Assembly: GCA_046462535.1 (NCBI GenBank)
Contig: JBKGVF010000019.1
Span: 1-51,575 of the forward strand
Source of the DNA: JAAZCI01 sp046462535
GTDB taxonomy: Bacteria; Pseudomonadota; Gammaproteobacteria; Cardiobacteriales; Wohlfahrtiimonadaceae
DNA length: 51,575 bases
Reading direction: 5' to 3'
Below, in pieces: positions 42,301-51,418 of the stretch (its first letter is position 1; each line of letters begins with the position of its first letter). Made by a program: the position numbers and the translations under genes. Below the pieces are notes generated by a model. The model was not told the DNA's origin. It did no database searches and saw only the letters and a list, made by a program, of their open reading frames with translations.

Positions 42301-43482
42301 AATCGTACTAGCAATCTCTCGCTTAATCAGCTGTGAAAAGATAAACGGCTTAAAGAGCTCTAAAGCCATCTGCTTAGGTAAACCACATTGGTGGAGACGC
42401 AAAGTAGGTCCAACTACAATAACCGAGCGTCCCGAGTAGTCAACCCGCTTTCCTAAAAGGTTTTGGCGGAAACGTCCCTGCTTACCTTTGATCATATCCG
42501 CTAAGGATTTTAATGCCCGCTTATTCGCTCCTGTAATGGCTCGTCCTCGACGACCATTATCGAGAAGTGAGTCCACCGACTCCTGTAGCATCCGCTTCTC
42601 ATTACGCACAATAATATCGGGCGCATTAAGATCGAGTAATCGCTGCAGACGATTGTTTCTATTGATCACCCTGCGGTAGAGGTCGTTAAGATCTGAGGTT
42701 GCAAAACGCCCCCCATCAAGAGGTACTAAAGGACGCAGATCAGGTGGTAGTACTGGTAGACGTGTCAATACCATCCACTCTGGCTTATTTCCCGACTCAA
42801 TAAAGGCCTCTACAAGTTTAAGGCGATTAGAGATTCGCTTAAATCGAGTCTGAGAGCGTGTCTCTGCTAGCTCCTCACGAAGCTTCGATGCCTCATCCTC
42901 AAGATCGATCGCCTTGAGCAGCTCTAAAATGGCCTCAGCACCCATGCGAGCATCGAAGTCATCTCCATACTCTTCAATTGTATCGAGGAACTCCTCATCT
43001 GAAAGAATCTGTCCATGCTCTAAGGGGGTTAAACCTGGCTCTACCACCACAAAAGATTCAAAGTAGAGAATCTTCTCGATATCGCGAAGCGTCATATCTA
43101 ACAGAAGCCCTATACGGCTCGGCAGTGATTTTAGGTACCAGATATGGGCAACCGGGGAGGCTAACTCAATATGCCCCATCCGCTCACGACGCACCTTAGA
43201 TTGTGTAACCTCAACGCCACACTTCTCACAGACAACCCCACGATGTTTAAGACGCTTATACTTACCACATAAGCACTCATAATCTTTAGTGGGACCAAAA
43301 ATCTTAGCGCAGAAGAGACCATCTCTCTCAGGTTTAAATGTACGATAGTTGATCGTTTCTGGTTTTTTAACCTCCCCGTATGACCAAGACTTGATCATCT
43401 CTGGCGATGCTAAACCAATCTTGATCGCATCAAAGTCTTTCTGATCATCGGGACTATTAAATAAATTGAGTAAATCTTTCAT
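39352..43482 (-). CDS. rpoC: RNA polymerase beta' subunit RpoC
   Basis: The 1376-residue beta' subunit. The N-terminal zinc ribbon is CLCGKYKRLKHRGVVCEKCG (about residues 70-89), the clamp helices KRVDYSGRSVIVVGP follow, and the catalytic NADFDGDQMAVH holds the three Mg-binding Asp. The second zinc site is CENRYGLCAKCYG. The trigger-loop region includes QSIGEPGTQLTMRTFH. It is slightly shorter than E. coli (1407). It follows rpoB by 68 bases in the same operon and ends before a strong terminator. Confidence 0.99.
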   Translation of the reverse strand: MKDLLNLFNSPDDQKDFDAIKIGLASPEMIKSWSYGEVKKPETINYRTFKPERDGLFCAKIFGPTKDYECLCGKYKRLKHRGVVCEKCGVEVTQSKVRRERMGHIELASPVAHIWYLKSLPSRIGLLLDMTLRDIEKILYFESFVVVEPGLTPLEHGQILSDEEFLDTIEEYGDDFDARMGAEAILELLKAIDLEDEASKLREELAETRSQTRFKRISNRLKLVEAFIESGNKPEWMVLTRLPVLPPDLRPLVPLDGGRFATSDLNDLYRRVINRNNRLQRLLDLNAPDIIVRNEKRMLQESVDSLLDNGRRGRAITGANKRALKSLADMIKGKQGRFRQNLLGKRVDYSGRSVIVVGPTLRLHQCGLPKQMALELFKPFIFSQLIKREIASTIKAAKRMVEREVPEVWDILEHVITEHPVLLNRAPTLHRLGIQAFEPVLIEGKAIQLHPLVCTAFNADFDGDQMAVHVPLSIESQLEARALMMSSNNILSPANGEPIIVPSQDVVLGLYYMTRERVNAKGEGRYFADHKEVHRAYELKQLDVHAKVYVRLPISMFEDAKEGEQYRRVYTTVGRILLTDILPEGIPFELIDKPLAKKEISTLINATYRRLGLKETVIFADKLMYEGFFYAMRSGASISYEDMEIPKEKDRIIEAAEAEVKEVQDQYAQGLVTNGERYNKVIDIWSRTNDEVAKTMMDNLGKEVVIDEKTGEKVEQDSFNSIFMMADSGARGSAAQIRQLAGMRGLMAKPDGSIIETPITANFREGLDVLQYFVSTHGARKGLADTALKTANSGYLTRRLVDVAQDLVITTEDCGTTDGLLMTPVIEGGDIVEPLRERVLGLVTAEDVYIPGTNEVLFEAGLLLDEEAVEKLDEASVDEVVVRSPITCENRYGLCAKCYGRDLARGHLVNPGEAVGVIAAQSIGEPGTQLTMRTFHIGGAASGSAAVSSVQVKTNGTLELVNVKTVRNKENHLVATSRSGEILISDEYGRNRERYKIPYGATILVDEGGEVKIGDVVATWDPHTHPVVVEVSGHVKFVDFHENINVQKQTDDITGLTNLIVEDPKQRGTGRGSDNRPTIYIVDDEGNELNIPGTDVKAMYTLPVGAIVNLADGDEVNVGDALARIPQESSKTRDITGGLPRVADLFEARRPKEAAILAEISGVVSFGRETMSKQRLVITSPDGEVYEELIPKWRHVNVFEGETVEKGEVIVDGELSSHDILRLLGVKALAAYLVKEIQDVYRLQGVKISDKHIEVIIRQMLRKVSIVEANDSDFIRGEELEYVEVLEANEKLEAEGKVPATYQPVLLGITRASLATDSFISAASFQETTRVLTDASVRGLRDNLRGLKENVIVGRLIPAGTGLIYHNERRNKQKNS

Positions 43483-43550
43483 TTATATTCTTCCAATCTA
43501 ATTATCTTGTTTACAAAGTAATACACTATTAACGAAGATACTTCGCAAAC

Positions 43551-46500
43551 TTATTTACGATCTAAATCGATATTAATTCCAAGAGAGCGAATCTCTTTCA
43601 CTAGAACATTGAAGGATTCAGGCATCCCTGCATCGATACTATGATCGCCGCTGACGATATTCTTATAGACGGCCGTTCTTCCAGCGACATCATCCGATTT
43701 CACTGTCAACATCTCCTGCAGTGTATAAGCCGCACCATACGCCTCGAGCGCCCATACCTCCATCTCTCCAAATCGCTGACCACCAAACTGTGCTTTACCC
43801 CCTAGCGGCTGCTGTGTTACGAGTGAGTATGGACCAGTTGAACGAGCATGCATCTTATCATCTACTAAGTGATTGAGTTTCAGCATATACATATATCCAA
43901 CAGTGACCGGACGATCAAAAGGATCTCCTGTGCGACCATCATAGAGAGTCGTCTGTCCCGACTCTGGGAGATCAGCTAACCGTAACATCCGGCGCATCTC
44001 CTCTTCTGATGCTCCATCAAAGACAGGACTTGCCATCGGCACACCATCTTGCAGATTCTCGCAGAGCTCAAAAATCTCTTCATCACTGAACTTATCAAGA
44101 TCGATGGTCTGCGCACTCTCATCCTTATTATAGATTTCGTGCAAGAACTCACGTAGCTCATCTGCTTTCGCTTTCTTCTTAAGCATCCCTTCAATCTTAA
44201 TACCTAGCCCTTTAGCCGCCCAACCCAAGTGGGTCTCAAGGATCTGCCCAATGTTCATTCGTGATGGTACACCTAGCGGATTCATACAGATATCGACAGG
44301 GGTACCATCCTCCATAAATGGCATATCCTCTTCCGGAACAATCATAGAGACAACACCCTTATTTCCGTGACGACCAGCCATCTTATCTCCCGGCTGTAAA
44401 TGACGCTTCACCGCAAGATAGACCTTAACCATCTTTAAGACACCCGGTGCAAGCTCATCCCCTTGGGTAAGCTTCTCCCGCTCAGACTCAAAGCGATCTT
44501 CAAAATCTTTACGCTGCTGCTCAAGGAGTTTTTTGATTTTCGCTAACTCCTCTTTCTCACTCTCATCTTTCAGCTTAATATCTAGCCACTTCTCACGCTC
44601 TAAACCTTGCAGATACTCATCTGTCAATTTATCGCCTGACTTAAGCCCACGATTACCCGAGGCAACCTCAACCCCTACTAAGTGCTTCTCAACACGAGCA
44701 AAGAGGTCATCCTCTAAAATACGAAGCTGGTCATTAAGATCTTTACGGATCCGACGTAGCTCACGCTTCTCAATCTCCAAGGCACGACTATCTTTTTCAA
44801 TACCATCTCGCGTAAAGACACGGACATCAATTACTGTTCCATCCATACCTGAGGGAACACGTAGAGAGGTATCTTTAACATCAGAGGCCTTCTCTCCAAA
44901 AATCGCCCGTAATAACTTCTCTTCTGGCGTTAATGTAGTCTCACCTTTTGGTGACACTTTTCCAACAAGAATATCGCCTGATTTCACCTTAGCACCAATA
45001 AAGGCAATGCCCGCCTCATCTAACTTAGCTAAAGCTGACTCAGAGACATTAGGAATATCCGCACTAATCTCTTCTGGGCCAAGCTTCGTGTCACGTGCTA
45101 CACAGGTTAACTCCTCAATATGGATCGTGGTAAATCGATCCTCTTTTGCCACCCGCTCTGATATTAAGATTGAGTCTTCATAGTTGTATCCATTCCAAGG
45201 CATAAAGGCTACAAGCATATTTTGACCTAGCGCTAACTCTCCTAAATCGGTGGAGGGTCCATCAGCTAAGATATCGTTTGCTGCAACTACATCACCCTCT
45301 TTAACCAGGGCATGCTGATTAATACAGGTGCCTTTATTAGAACGGGTATATTTTGTTAGGTTGTAAATGTCGATACCCGACTCACCTACAATCGTCTCAT
45401 CATCATTAGCTCGAACGATGATACGGGTTGCATCAACATAATCGACAACACCACCACGCTTAGCGACAACACAGACCCCTGAGTCTCGGGCAACAATACG
45501 CTCAATACCTGTTCCTACAAGCGGCTTATCCGCCTTAAGTGTTGGTACAGCTTGACGTTGCATGTTAGAGCCCATTAGAGCTCGGTTTGCATCATCATGC
45601 TCTAAGAATGGAATTAATGCTGCTGCCACAGAGACAATCTGCTTAGGCGAGATATCCATATAGTGAATCTGATCTTTGCTTAAGAGAGTAAACTCTCCTG
45701 CCACGCGGGATGCCACTAAATCATCAACAAACTCACCCTTCTCATTTAACTGAGCGTTCGCCTGGGCAATTCCATAATCCGCCTCTTCATAGGCTGAGAG
45801 GTACTCAACCTCATCGGTCACACGTCCATCAACAACCTTGCGGTAGGGGGTCTCTAAAAAGCCATAGCTATTAGTACGTGCATAGCTCGCTAATGAGTTA
45901 ATTAATCCAATATTAGGTCCTTCAGGCGTCTCAATAGGACAGACCCGTCCATAGTGGGTCGCATGAACATCACGCACCTCAAACCCTGCACGCTCACGGG
46001 TCAATCCGCCAGGTCCAAGAGCTGAAATACGACGTTTATGTGTCACCTCTGAAAGTGGATTATCTTGATCCATAAACTGAGAGAGCTGTGAGGAGCCGAA
46101 GAACTCCTTGATCGCACCTGAAACCGGCTTAGCATTAATGAGGTCATGGGGTGTTAAGCCTTCAGCCTCTGCGATGAGAAGACGATCCTTTACGGCACGC
46201 TCAATACGAACTAAACCGATTCGATAGACATTCTCAGCCATCTCACCAACAGAGCGAACACGACGATTTCCTAAGTGGTCAACATCATCAACAGTGCCAT
46301 GCCCATTACGGATATCCACTAAGGTCTTCATTACATCGAGAATATCTTCGTTAGTTAAGGTACCCTCCCCCTCATCCGTATCACGACCAAGACGTCGATT
46401 TAGCTTCATACGCCCTACCGCCGAGAGATCGTAACGATCACTCGTAAAGAAGAGGCTAGCGAAGAGATTTTCTGCGGCCTCCTGTGTCGGGGGCTCACCA

Positions 46501-47669
46501 GGTCTCATCATGCGATAGATCTCAACCTGCGCCTCTAACTGACTCTGTGTTGTATCAGCACGCAATGTATCTGAGATATATGCTCCCCGATCAACATCAT
46601 TTGTAAAGAGCACCGGGAACTCAGTAATGCCATTGGCTAAAAAGAGCTCTAATAACTCTTCAGTAATCTCATCATTTGCTAATGCAAAGACTTCACCAGA
46701 CTCTGTATCGACAAGATCTTGCGCAACAACTTTACCGATTAAATATTCTGAAGGAACTTCAAGCTCTTTAATCTCCTCTTTCGCAAATTGGCGTACATGA
46801 CGAGCTGTAACACGACGCCCCTTTGGAACAACTACTTCGTCATTCACCACTATGTCAAACGCTGCAATCTCACCTCGGAGACGCTCTGGTATTAGCTCTA
46901 GGAAGAACTTGCCATCATGGATTTTAAAGATATTCTTCTCAAAGAAGTGATCTAAAATCTCTTCATTAGAGAGGCCAAGCGCCTTTAAGATAACCGTAGC
47001 GTGCAGTTTACGGCGGCGATCGATTCGTGCGTAGAGGATATCCCGCGCATCAAACTCAAAGTCTAACCAGGAGCCACGGTACGGAATAACACGGGCAGAG
47101 AAGAGTAACTTCCCTGAGGAGTGCCCCTTCCCTTTATCGTGATCAAAAAAGACACCGGGGGAGCGATGCAGCTGTGAAACAATAACACGCTCAGTACCGT
47201 TAATAACAAAGGTACCATTTTCCGTCATTAAGGGAATCTCACCTAAATAGACTCCCCCACGACCAAACTGATCAATATCGGCTTCGCGAATCTCTTTGAT
47301 CGCCCCTGTCTCTAAGTCAGAGATCTTTAATCGCATCCCAACTCTTAGGGAGGCTGCATATGTAACGCCGCGTAATTGGCACTCTCTTACATCAAACTCA
47401 GGCTTTCCAACATGATAGTCCACATACTCAAGCTCTAAGCGAAATCCTGGAGAACTCGCTGTTTTTGCTTTGATTGCCTCAATTGGGAAGATGGATTGGA
47501 AGGCCGCATGTAAACCTTGGTTTTTACGCTCACTCCGAGGAGTATCTTTCTGTAAAAAGTGATCGTAAGAATCGATCTGCATTGAGAGTAAGAAGGGAAC
47601 CTCCTGTACCTCTATCTGCTTTCCAAAGTCTTTACGGATTCGTTTTTTTTCTGTAAAAGAATAGGCCAT
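43551..47669 (-). CDS. rpoB: RNA polymerase beta subunit RpoB
   Basis: The 1372-residue beta subunit. The rifampicin region reads SSQLSQFMDQDNPLSEVTHK and RRISALGPGGLTRERAGFEV, wild-type at the classic positions. The active-site side shows ILVGKVSPKGETTLTPEE, GDKMAGRHGNKGVVS and PFMEDGTPVDI. It is slightly longer than E. coli RpoB (1342). The upstream gap to rplL holds a hairpin, matching the partial attenuator known there in E. coli. Confidence 0.99.
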   Translation of the reverse strand: MAYSFTEKKRIRKDFGKQIEVQEVPFLLSMQIDSYDHFLQKDTPRSERKNQGLHAAFQSIFPIEAIKAKTASSPGFRLELEYVDYHVGKPEFDVRECQLRGVTYAASLRVGMRLKISDLETGAIKEIREADIDQFGRGGVYLGEIPLMTENGTFVINGTERVIVSQLHRSPGVFFDHDKGKGHSSGKLLFSARVIPYRGSWLDFEFDARDILYARIDRRRKLHATVILKALGLSNEEILDHFFEKNIFKIHDGKFFLELIPERLRGEIAAFDIVVNDEVVVPKGRRVTARHVRQFAKEEIKELEVPSEYLIGKVVAQDLVDTESGEVFALANDEITEELLELFLANGITEFPVLFTNDVDRGAYISDTLRADTTQSQLEAQVEIYRMMRPGEPPTQEAAENLFASLFFTSDRYDLSAVGRMKLNRRLGRDTDEGEGTLTNEDILDVMKTLVDIRNGHGTVDDVDHLGNRRVRSVGEMAENVYRIGLVRIERAVKDRLLIAEAEGLTPHDLINAKPVSGAIKEFFGSSQLSQFMDQDNPLSEVTHKRRISALGPGGLTRERAGFEVRDVHATHYGRVCPIETPEGPNIGLINSLASYARTNSYGFLETPYRKVVDGRVTDEVEYLSAYEEADYGIAQANAQLNEKGEFVDDLVASRVAGEFTLLSKDQIHYMDISPKQIVSVAAALIPFLEHDDANRALMGSNMQRQAVPTLKADKPLVGTGIERIVARDSGVCVVAKRGGVVDYVDATRIIVRANDDETIVGESGIDIYNLTKYTRSNKGTCINQHALVKEGDVVAANDILADGPSTDLGELALGQNMLVAFMPWNGYNYEDSILISERVAKEDRFTTIHIEELTCVARDTKLGPEEISADIPNVSESALAKLDEAGIAFIGAKVKSGDILVGKVSPKGETTLTPEEKLLRAIFGEKASDVKDTSLRVPSGMDGTVIDVRVFTRDGIEKDSRALEIEKRELRRIRKDLNDQLRILEDDLFARVEKHLVGVEVASGNRGLKSGDKLTDEYLQGLEREKWLDIKLKDESEKEELAKIKKLLEQQRKDFEDRFESEREKLTQGDELAPGVLKMVKVYLAVKRHLQPGDKMAGRHGNKGVVSMIVPEEDMPFMEDGTPVDICMNPLGVPSRMNIGQILETHLGWAAKGLGIKIEGMLKKKAKADELREFLHEIYNKDESAQTIDLDKFSDEEIFELCENLQDGVPMASPVFDGASEEEMRRMLRLADLPESGQTTLYDGRTGDPFDRPVTVGYMYMLKLNHLVDDKMHARSTGPYSLVTQQPLGGKAQFGGQRFGEMEVWALEAYGAAYTLQEMLTVKSDDVAGRTAVYKNIVSGDHSIDAGMPESFNVLVKEIRSLGINIDLDRK

Positions 47670-47773
47670 GCTACATTTTCCTTAAATCGATTAAGAGGAT
47701 TAGATATTCAGATGAATTAAACTTTCCTATCAAAGGCTTAATTCATATGATTATTATTTTTTAACAAGCTAGT

Positions 47774-47801
47774 AAAGGCCAGGGAGTAATCCCTAGCCTT
47801 T
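47774..47801 (-). terminator. Attenuator-like hairpin between rplL and rpoB
   Basis: On the minus strand AAAGGCTAGGGA and TCCCTGGCCTTT form a twelve-base stem with one mismatch and a 4-base loop, followed by only a short T-run. Partial termination here would set the ratio of ribosomal proteins to RNA polymerase, as in E. coli. Confidence 0.6.
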
Positions 47802-47873
47802 CTGCTTAACTTCTATCTACTAAAATAGAGCAACAACAATATAAACGCTACTTTTTAAGTAAATAGTAATTGA

Positions 47874-48245
47874 TTATTTAAGCTCAACAGTTGCACCAGC
47901 AGCTTCAAGCTCTTCCTTAATCTTCTCAGCTTCTTCCTTATCAACACCTTCTTTAATTGTTGCAGGAGCACTCTCAACAAGCGCTTTAGCTTCACCAAGA
48001 CCAAGGCCTGCGATGCCACGTACCGTTTTGATAACTGCGATCTTCTTCTCACCGAATGAAGTCATAACAACATCAAATTCTGTTTGAGCATCTGCAGCAC
48101 CAGCATCACCACCGCCGCCACCAGCTGCAACAGCTACCGCTGCCGTTACGCCAAACTTCTCTTCGATTGCAGAAATCAATTCCATCACTTCTGCAGTAGT
48201 CATCTCTTCAATTGCATTGAGGATATCATCATGTGATACAGCCAT
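47874..48245 (-). CDS. rplL: 50S ribosomal protein L7/L12
   Basis: The stalk protein that recruits translational GTPases. The 123-residue sequence has the N-terminal dimerisation domain (DDILNAIEEMTTAEVMEL), an Ala/Gly-rich hinge with five glycines in a row, and the C-terminal factor-binding domain (EKKIAVIKTVRGIAGLGLGE, EGVDKEEAEKIKEELEAAGA). AGGAG precedes the ATG. It lies 60 bases behind rplJ, consistent with the L10-(L12)4 operon. Confidence 0.98.
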   Translation of the reverse strand: MAVSHDDILNAIEEMTTAEVMELISAIEEKFGVTAAVAVAAGGGGGDAGAADAQTEFDVVMTSFGEKKIAVIKTVRGIAGLGLGEAKALVESAPATIKEGVDKEEAEKIKEELEAAGATVELK

Positions 48246-48305
48246 AATATACTTCTCCTAACTTATCTTTAAATATGTTGTCTATAAACTCAAATATAAC
48301 TAAAA

Positions 48306-48812
48306 CTATGCCGCTTCTTCTTTCTGATCTCTGACAGAGGCAAGCGTTGCTGCAAGCTTCTGTACAGGCGCCTTGAGAACCGCAAGAAGCATAGAGATTG
48401 CTTCGTCTTTGGTTGGCAAGGTTGCAATTGTTTTTAATGCATCAGCATCATGGAGCTCACCATCAAAAACAATCTTTGTAACGACTAATTTGTCATTCGC
48501 CTTCTCTTTTAAGAAATCATTAATGACTCTTGCTGCTGCAGAAGGATCCTCTTCATCTTTAGCAAACGCCATAATTAGTGGACCAACTAAGTGATCAATT
48601 ACTGCTTCAAAAGGCGTGTCTACTAAAGCACGACGAGCAAGTGTATTCTTTACTACACGCACATAAACATTCTGTTCACGTGCCTTGCTACGTAGTTCTG
48701 TTAGTTGAGCTACCGTAAGCCCGCGGTATTCAGATAAAACTAGTGAGTGGGACTCATTAGCAACATCTGCCACCTCTGCGACTACTACCTTTTTACTTTT
48801 AAGTGTACTCAT
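48306..48812 (-). CDS. rplJ: 50S ribosomal protein L10
   Basis: L10 anchors the L7/L12 stalk to 23S rRNA and represses its own mRNA. The 168-residue protein shows SLVLSEYRGLTVAQLTELR, VRVVKNTLARRAL and a C-terminal helix rich in Ala and Leu (APVQKLAATLASVRDQ) that binds L12 dimers. It is preceded by a structured leader of about 190 bases, the usual site of autogenous control. Confidence 0.98.
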   Translation of the reverse strand: MSTLKSKKVVVAEVADVANESHSLVLSEYRGLTVAQLTELRSKAREQNVYVRVVKNTLARRALVDTPFEAVIDHLVGPLIMAFAKDEEDPSAAARVINDFLKEKANDKLVVTKIVFDGELHDADALKTIATLPTKDEAISMLLAVLKAPVQKLAATLASVRDQKEEAA

Positions 48813-49002
48813 TTTTCACCCTATTAAGTGTGGTAATAACCTTGTTAAACATACGACTGAATACTCAGTCAACCCTACGGCAACCCTTATCTTAAGGATA
48901 CCGTCTACGTAGATTGCTACCCCTTACTAAAAAGAGGCAACCATTAAGTATTAAACATCTACGGTCTTCGACTCACCTAATAATAGATATTAAAAGATAA
49001 GT
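48813..49002 (-). ncRNA. L10 leader (rplJL autoregulatory mRNA element)
   Basis: The rplA-rplJ gap is 190 bases. On the minus strand it contains GACCGTAGATG and later CTACGTAGACGGT, which can pair (ACCGT/ACGGT and GTAGA/TCTAC) and resembles the conserved core of the L10 leader where L10-(L12)4 binds. Further hairpins lie closer to rplJ. Recognition is by motif and position only. Confidence 0.7.
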
Positions 49003-49692
49003 TTAAATTGTTGATAGATCTATAGTAAGACCTGGACCCATCGTTGTTGAGAGCGTTAACTTCTTAAGATAGACACCCCGTGATGAGGCTGGCTTAAGGC
49101 GCTGAACCTCAGCGATAAGCTCTTTTAGGTTTCCACGAATAGCATCTAGATCAAAATCTGCCTTACCAATAGAGCAGTGTAATATCCCTGCCTTATCAGC
49201 TCTAAAGCGTACCTGACCTGATTTCGCATTCTTAACTGCTGTCTCAACATCTGGAGTTACTGTCCCAACGCGGGGGTTCGGCATCAATCCACGTGGACCT
49301 AAGATCTGCCCTAACTGCCCAACAACTCTCATCGCATCAGGTGTAGCGACAACAACATCAAAATCGAGATTGCCCCCCTTAATGCTCTCAGCTAAGTCCT
49401 CAAAACCAACAATATCTGCACCCGCAGCTGTAGCTGCTTCTGCATTAGGACCTTGGGCAAATACAGCAACACGAACCTCTTGTCCAGTTCCATTAGGCAT
49501 GACTACTGCACCACGAACCACTTGATCTGATTTACGCGGATCGATCCCTAGATTTAAGGCCACATCTATTGACTCATTAAAGCCAGCCTTTGGTAGCTTC
49601 TGAATCAGCTCAACTGCTTCATCTAGCGAATAGACACGTCCGTGCTCTACTAACTCTTGTACTGCTTTCTGCTTCTTTGTTAACTTTGCCAT
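49003..49692 (-). CDS. rplA: 50S ribosomal protein L1
   Basis: L1 forms the mobile stalk at the E-site and represses the rplKA mRNA. The 229-residue protein shows FNESIDVALNLGIDPRKSDQ, RGAVVMPNGTGQ, LGQILGPRGLMPNPRVGTVT and KSGQVRFRADKAGILHC. It begins four bases after the rplK stop, so the two are translationally coupled. Length is normal. Confidence 0.98.
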   Translation of the reverse strand: MAKLTKKQKAVQELVEHGRVYSLDEAVELIQKLPKAGFNESIDVALNLGIDPRKSDQVVRGAVVMPNGTGQEVRVAVFAQGPNAEAATAAGADIVGFEDLAESIKGGNLDFDVVVATPDAMRVVGQLGQILGPRGLMPNPRVGTVTPDVETAVKNAKSGQVRFRADKAGILHCSIGKADFDLDAIRGNLKELIAEVQRLKPASSRGVYLKKLTLSTTMGPGLTIDLSTI

Positions 49693-49696
49693 CTAA

Positions 49697-50128
49697 CTAT
49701 ACTCCCTCTACATCGATACCCATTGAGCGAGCACTTCCCGCAATAATTTTCACCGCCGCATCGAGATCATTCGCTGAAAGATCTGGCTCTTTTGTTTTAG
49801 CAATCTCTTCTAACTGCGCACGCGTCACTTTACCAACCTTCTTCGTGTTTGGCGTTGGGCTACCTGATGCAATCCCTGCTGCTTTCTTTAAGAGATAAGC
49901 CGCTGGTGGGGTCTTTGTAACAAAAGTAAATGAGCGATCATTATAGACTGTAATAATGACAGGAATTGGCATTCCCGCTTCCATCTGCTGTGTTTCAGCA
50001 TTAAATGCTTTACAGAACTCCATAATATTCACCCCGTGCTGACCTAATGCCGGTCCAATCGGAGGTGAGGGATTTGCTTTCCCTGCGGGGACTTGCAAAC
50101 TAATATAAGACATGACTTTTTTGGCCAT
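49697..50128 (-). CDS. rplK: 50S ribosomal protein L11
   Basis: L11 binds the GTPase centre of 23S rRNA and is needed for RelA activation. The 143-residue protein has ISLQVPAGKANPSPPIGPAL, GQHGVNIMEFCKAFN, FTFVTKTPPAAYLLKKAAG and a C-terminal RNA-binding domain ending GSARSMGIDVEGV. It is the first gene of the rplKAJL-rpoBC block, with its own promoter about 60 bases upstream. Confidence 0.98.
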   Translation of the reverse strand: MAKKVMSYISLQVPAGKANPSPPIGPALGQHGVNIMEFCKAFNAETQQMEAGMPIPVIITVYNDRSFTFVTKTPPAAYLLKKAAGIASGSPTPNTKKVGKVTRAQLEEIAKTKEPDLSANDLDAAVKIIAGSARSMGIDVEGV

Positions 50129-50189
50129 AATATACTCCTAAATGGGTTCAAACGCCTCCTCGGCTCCCCAAATTAACTAAAAGATGGGC

Positions 50190-50218
50190 ATTATAGCGCC
50201 ATCGAAAACAAAATACAA
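50190..50218 (-). promoter_or_regulatory. rplK promoter
   Basis: Minus strand: -35 TTGTAT (50213-50218), 17-base spacer, perfect -10 TATAAT (50190-50195). It lies between nusG and rplK, where E. coli has the L11 promoter. The leader after it (GGGGAGCC...GGAGGCGTTTGAACCC) is a candidate L1-binding site for autogenous control. Confidence 0.8.
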
Positions 50219-50228
50219 GGTTTAGACT

Positions 50229-50756
50229 CTAAACTTTCTCTACCTGGGCAAACTCTAAATCCACTGGTGTCGCTCGCCCAAAGATCATCACCGAAACTTT
50301 TAGACGCCCTTTCTCCGCATCAACCTCTTCAACAGTACCCCCAAAATCACTAAAGGGACCATCAATTACGCGAATCTCCTCACCAACTTCGTATAGAACT
50401 TTTAAGCGTGGCCCCTCTTCAGCTTCAGCTAATCGGTTTAAGATTGCATCCGCCTCCTTCTGGGTAATTGGGCTTGGACGATCACTCTTCCCACCGACAA
50501 AACCAATTACTCTTGGAACACTATTAACCAGATGCCAAGTGTCGTCGTCCATATCCACCTGCAACAGAACATAGCCAGGGAAGAATTTCCGCTCACTTTT
50601 ACGGCGCTTTCCATCTCGCACCTCAACCACTTCTTCCGTAGGAACAAGAATGTCGCCAAAGCGATCCTCCATCCCCTCTCGAGCTATATACTCCTCTAGG
50701 GTCTTAACAACTCTAGCCTCATATCCTGAGTATGCTTGAATGACGTACCACTGCAT
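50229..50756 (-). CDS. nusG: Transcription termination/antitermination factor NusG
   Basis: NusG binds RNA polymerase, suppresses pausing and couples transcription to ribosomes or Rho. The 175-residue protein has the NGN domain (MQWYVIQAYSGYEARVVKTL, RKFFPGYVLLQVDMDD, NSVPRVIGFVGG) and a C-terminal KOW domain (GEEIRVIDGPFSDFGGTVEE). It follows secE by 12 bases in the standard order. Confidence 0.98.
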   Translation of the reverse strand: MQWYVIQAYSGYEARVVKTLEEYIAREGMEDRFGDILVPTEEVVEVRDGKRRKSERKFFPGYVLLQVDMDDDTWHLVNSVPRVIGFVGGKSDRPSPITQKEADAILNRLAEAEEGPRLKVLYEVGEEIRVIDGPFSDFGGTVEEVDAEKGRLKVSVMIFGRATPVDLEFAQVEKV

Positions 50757-50768
50757 TATAGAACCCCT

Positions 50769-51212
50769 TTAACCCGAAAAACCGAAAGAAATAAACCAAG
50801 ATAGCAGAGCATCCACAATCATCAGGAAAATCATTACGATTATCATAGTGATTACCACCAAGATGCTCATCTGCCGAGTCTCGCTCATTGAGGGCCAAAA
50901 AACCCTTCTTAACTCTATTCTTGCTTCTCGAAAGAAGACCACAAAATCTTTACCACTTTGTGATAAAAAAGCAAAAATAATAGCCGCAACAAAACTTAAC
51001 CCCAGAATACCTAGCCCGGCTAATTGATTCTGCAACCCATTCTCAATATTGGCTGCCTCATTAAAATAGCCATAACCAAGAACCCCTAAAACCAAAGCAA
51101 TAACCGCGGCAAAGATAAATGCCCGATTCATACCAGTCGACATTCTCCCTTCCTGGACATCTCGATTATTGCGCTGCTTCGATTTAGCTACTCTCTGTTT
51201 TTTAGTACTCAT
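50769..51212 (-). CDS. secE: Preprotein translocase subunit SecE
   Basis: SecE clamps the SecY channel. From ATG 51212 it has 147 residues with three hydrophobic helices (about 28-47, 66-85 and 117-140), as in gammaproteobacteria, and the conserved amphipathic EARIELRRVFWPSMSETRQ before the last helix. GAGAG lies six bases before this ATG; an upstream start at 51245 would add 11 residues. It stands between tRNA-Trp and nusG, as in E. coli. Confidence 0.96.
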   Translation of the reverse strand: MSTKKQRVAKSKQRNNRDVQEGRMSTGMNRAFIFAAVIALVLGVLGYGYFNEAANIENGLQNQLAGLGILGLSFVAAIIFAFLSQSGKDFVVFFREARIELRRVFWPSMSETRQMSILVVITMIIVMIFLMIVDALLSWFISFGFSG

Positions 51213-51272
51213 CAAAAACTCTCTTTCAGCTTCCAAACAATCCATCTATTATGCACTGTTTTCTCAATATAT

Positions 51273-51306
51273 AAAATAAAAGCAGTCATAATTTTATGAC
51301 TGCTTT
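51273..51306 (-). terminator. Terminator between tRNA-Trp and secE
   Basis: On the minus strand AAAGCAGTCATA and TATGACTGCTTT form a perfect 12-pair stem with a 4-base loop, followed by TATTTTAT. It ends the tuf-tRNA-Trp transcript. Confidence 0.85.
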
Positions 51307-51313
51307 ATTTAAG

Positions 51314-51389
51314 TGGCGGGCCAAGAAGGAATCGAACCCTCAACCTACGGTTTTGGAGACCGTCGCTCTGCCAATTGAGCTATTGACCC
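51314..51389 (-). tRNA. tRNA-Trp (anticodon CCA)
   Basis: A 76-base cloverleaf with encoded 3' CCA. Acceptor GGGTCAA pairs with TTGGCCC (one G-T), the anticodon stem-loop is ACGGT-CTCCAAA-ACCGT giving CCA, and the T-arm has GGTTCGATTCC. It lies between tuf and secE as in E. coli. Confidence 0.95.
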
Positions 51390-51418
51390 TACTTTCAACT
51401 TCTATAGAAGCCTGTATT

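Noticed and set aside
44533..45183. 216-residue open frame antisense to rpoB
   Set aside because: Serine/arginine-rich composition typical of an antisense shadow of a conserved gene.
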